Below, piece by piece: positions 63,570-64,000 of a stretch of 64,000 nucleotides of DNA. Position 1 is the stretch's first letter, and the number at the start of each line of letters is the position of its first letter. Below the pieces are notes generated by a model, which did no database searches, had not been told where the DNA came from, and saw nothing but the letters and a program-made list of their open reading frames with translations. Position numbers and translations under genes: made by a program. This DNA comes from Charina bottae (Eukaryota; Chordata; Lepidosauria; Squamata; Charinaidae): contig JALMGJ010000015.1 of NCBI GenBank assembly GCA_023362775.1, forward strand, positions 26,191,001 to 26,255,000, written 5' to 3'.

Positions 63570-64000
63570 ATAAAAAGATGATGGGCCAAATCAGGAACAT
63601 AGAGGTAGATTTCAGGGTTATTTCTGCAGGCCACATCAGGAACGTAGAGGTAGAGTTCATTTGCATGTACCACAGACTTGAGGGTTATTTGTGGAGGCCC
63701 AATTAGGGACATAGAGGGAGGGCTCTTTTGCCTGCAGCACAGACTTGAGGGTTATTTGTGGAGGCCCAATTAGGGACATAGAGGGAGGGCTCTTTTGTCT
63801 GCAGCACAGACTTGAGGGTTATTTGTGGAGGCCCAATTAGGGACATAGAGGGAGGGCTCTTTTGCCTGCTGCACAGACTTGAGGGTTATTTGTGGAGGCC
63901 CAATTAGGGATATAGAGAAAGGGCACTTTTGTCTGCAGCACAGACTTGAGGCCCAATTAGGATCATAGAGATAGGGCTCTTTTGTCTGCAGCACAGACTT
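63570..64000 (+). repeat. 67-bp satellite, runs off the window
   Basis: The unit starting CACAGACTTGAGGGTTATTT recurs at 63671, 63738, 63805, 63872 and 63939 (period 67). One 53-base step to 63992 reflects a 14-base deletion. Units toward the left edge are more diverged. The true array length is unknown. Confidence 0.93.

Noticed and set aside
62262..64000. Possible CRISPR-like arrays
   Set aside because: Units are contiguous tandem repeats without unique spacers, and the genome is vertebrate.

Overview
The window is nuclear DNA from an amniote, most likely a squamate reptile. The genes have vertebrate GT-AG introns and one AT-AC intron. The interspersed repeats are the kind found together in lizards and snakes: CR1, RTE/BovB-like and L1 LINEs, a Penelope-like element with a GIY-YIG nuclease, tRNA-derived SINEs and several hAT families. 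I cannot name the species.

The first 47.6 kb is a conserved gene block in the order KARS1 (+, 3' part only) - ADAT1 (+) - GABARAPL2 (-) - TMEM231 (+) - CHST5/6-like (+). This is the human 16q23 order read in reverse. KARS1 (1-11195) encodes lysyl-tRNA synthetase and lacks its N-terminal exons because the window begins inside the gene. ADAT1 (16143-29063, nine exons) is the tRNA-Ala A37 deaminase. GABARAPL2 (38457 down to 32083) is an ATG8-family autophagy protein. It shares a CpG-rich divergent promoter with TMEM231 (38642-43838), a ciliary transition-zone membrane protein with one U12-type AT-AC intron. A single-exon GlcNAc-6-O-sulfotransferase follows at 46395-47579.

At about 51.7 kb the context changes. 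A degenerate telomere-like TTAGGG array lies directly against the acceptor of an exon encoding PRPF3 from codon 477 onward. The last six exons of PRPF3 follow in frame to the stop at 56998. No earlier PRPF3 exon is visible, and the gene upstream is a sulfotransferase, so this is a truncated copy, a rearrangement breakpoint or an assembly join.

The last 7 kb hold an antisense CR1 with an uninterrupted 1038-codon ORF2, a 65-bp minisatellite, a hAT derivative and a 67-bp satellite that runs off the window.

Most remaining sequence is transposon-derived, and many insertions can be delimited by target-site duplications (TSDs). The most notable structures are a hammerhead-ribozyme-like fold in a Penelope-like element, a duplicated decoy splice acceptor in KARS1, a 62-bp perfect hairpin in a KARS1 intron, and telomere-repeat junctions at several breakpoints.
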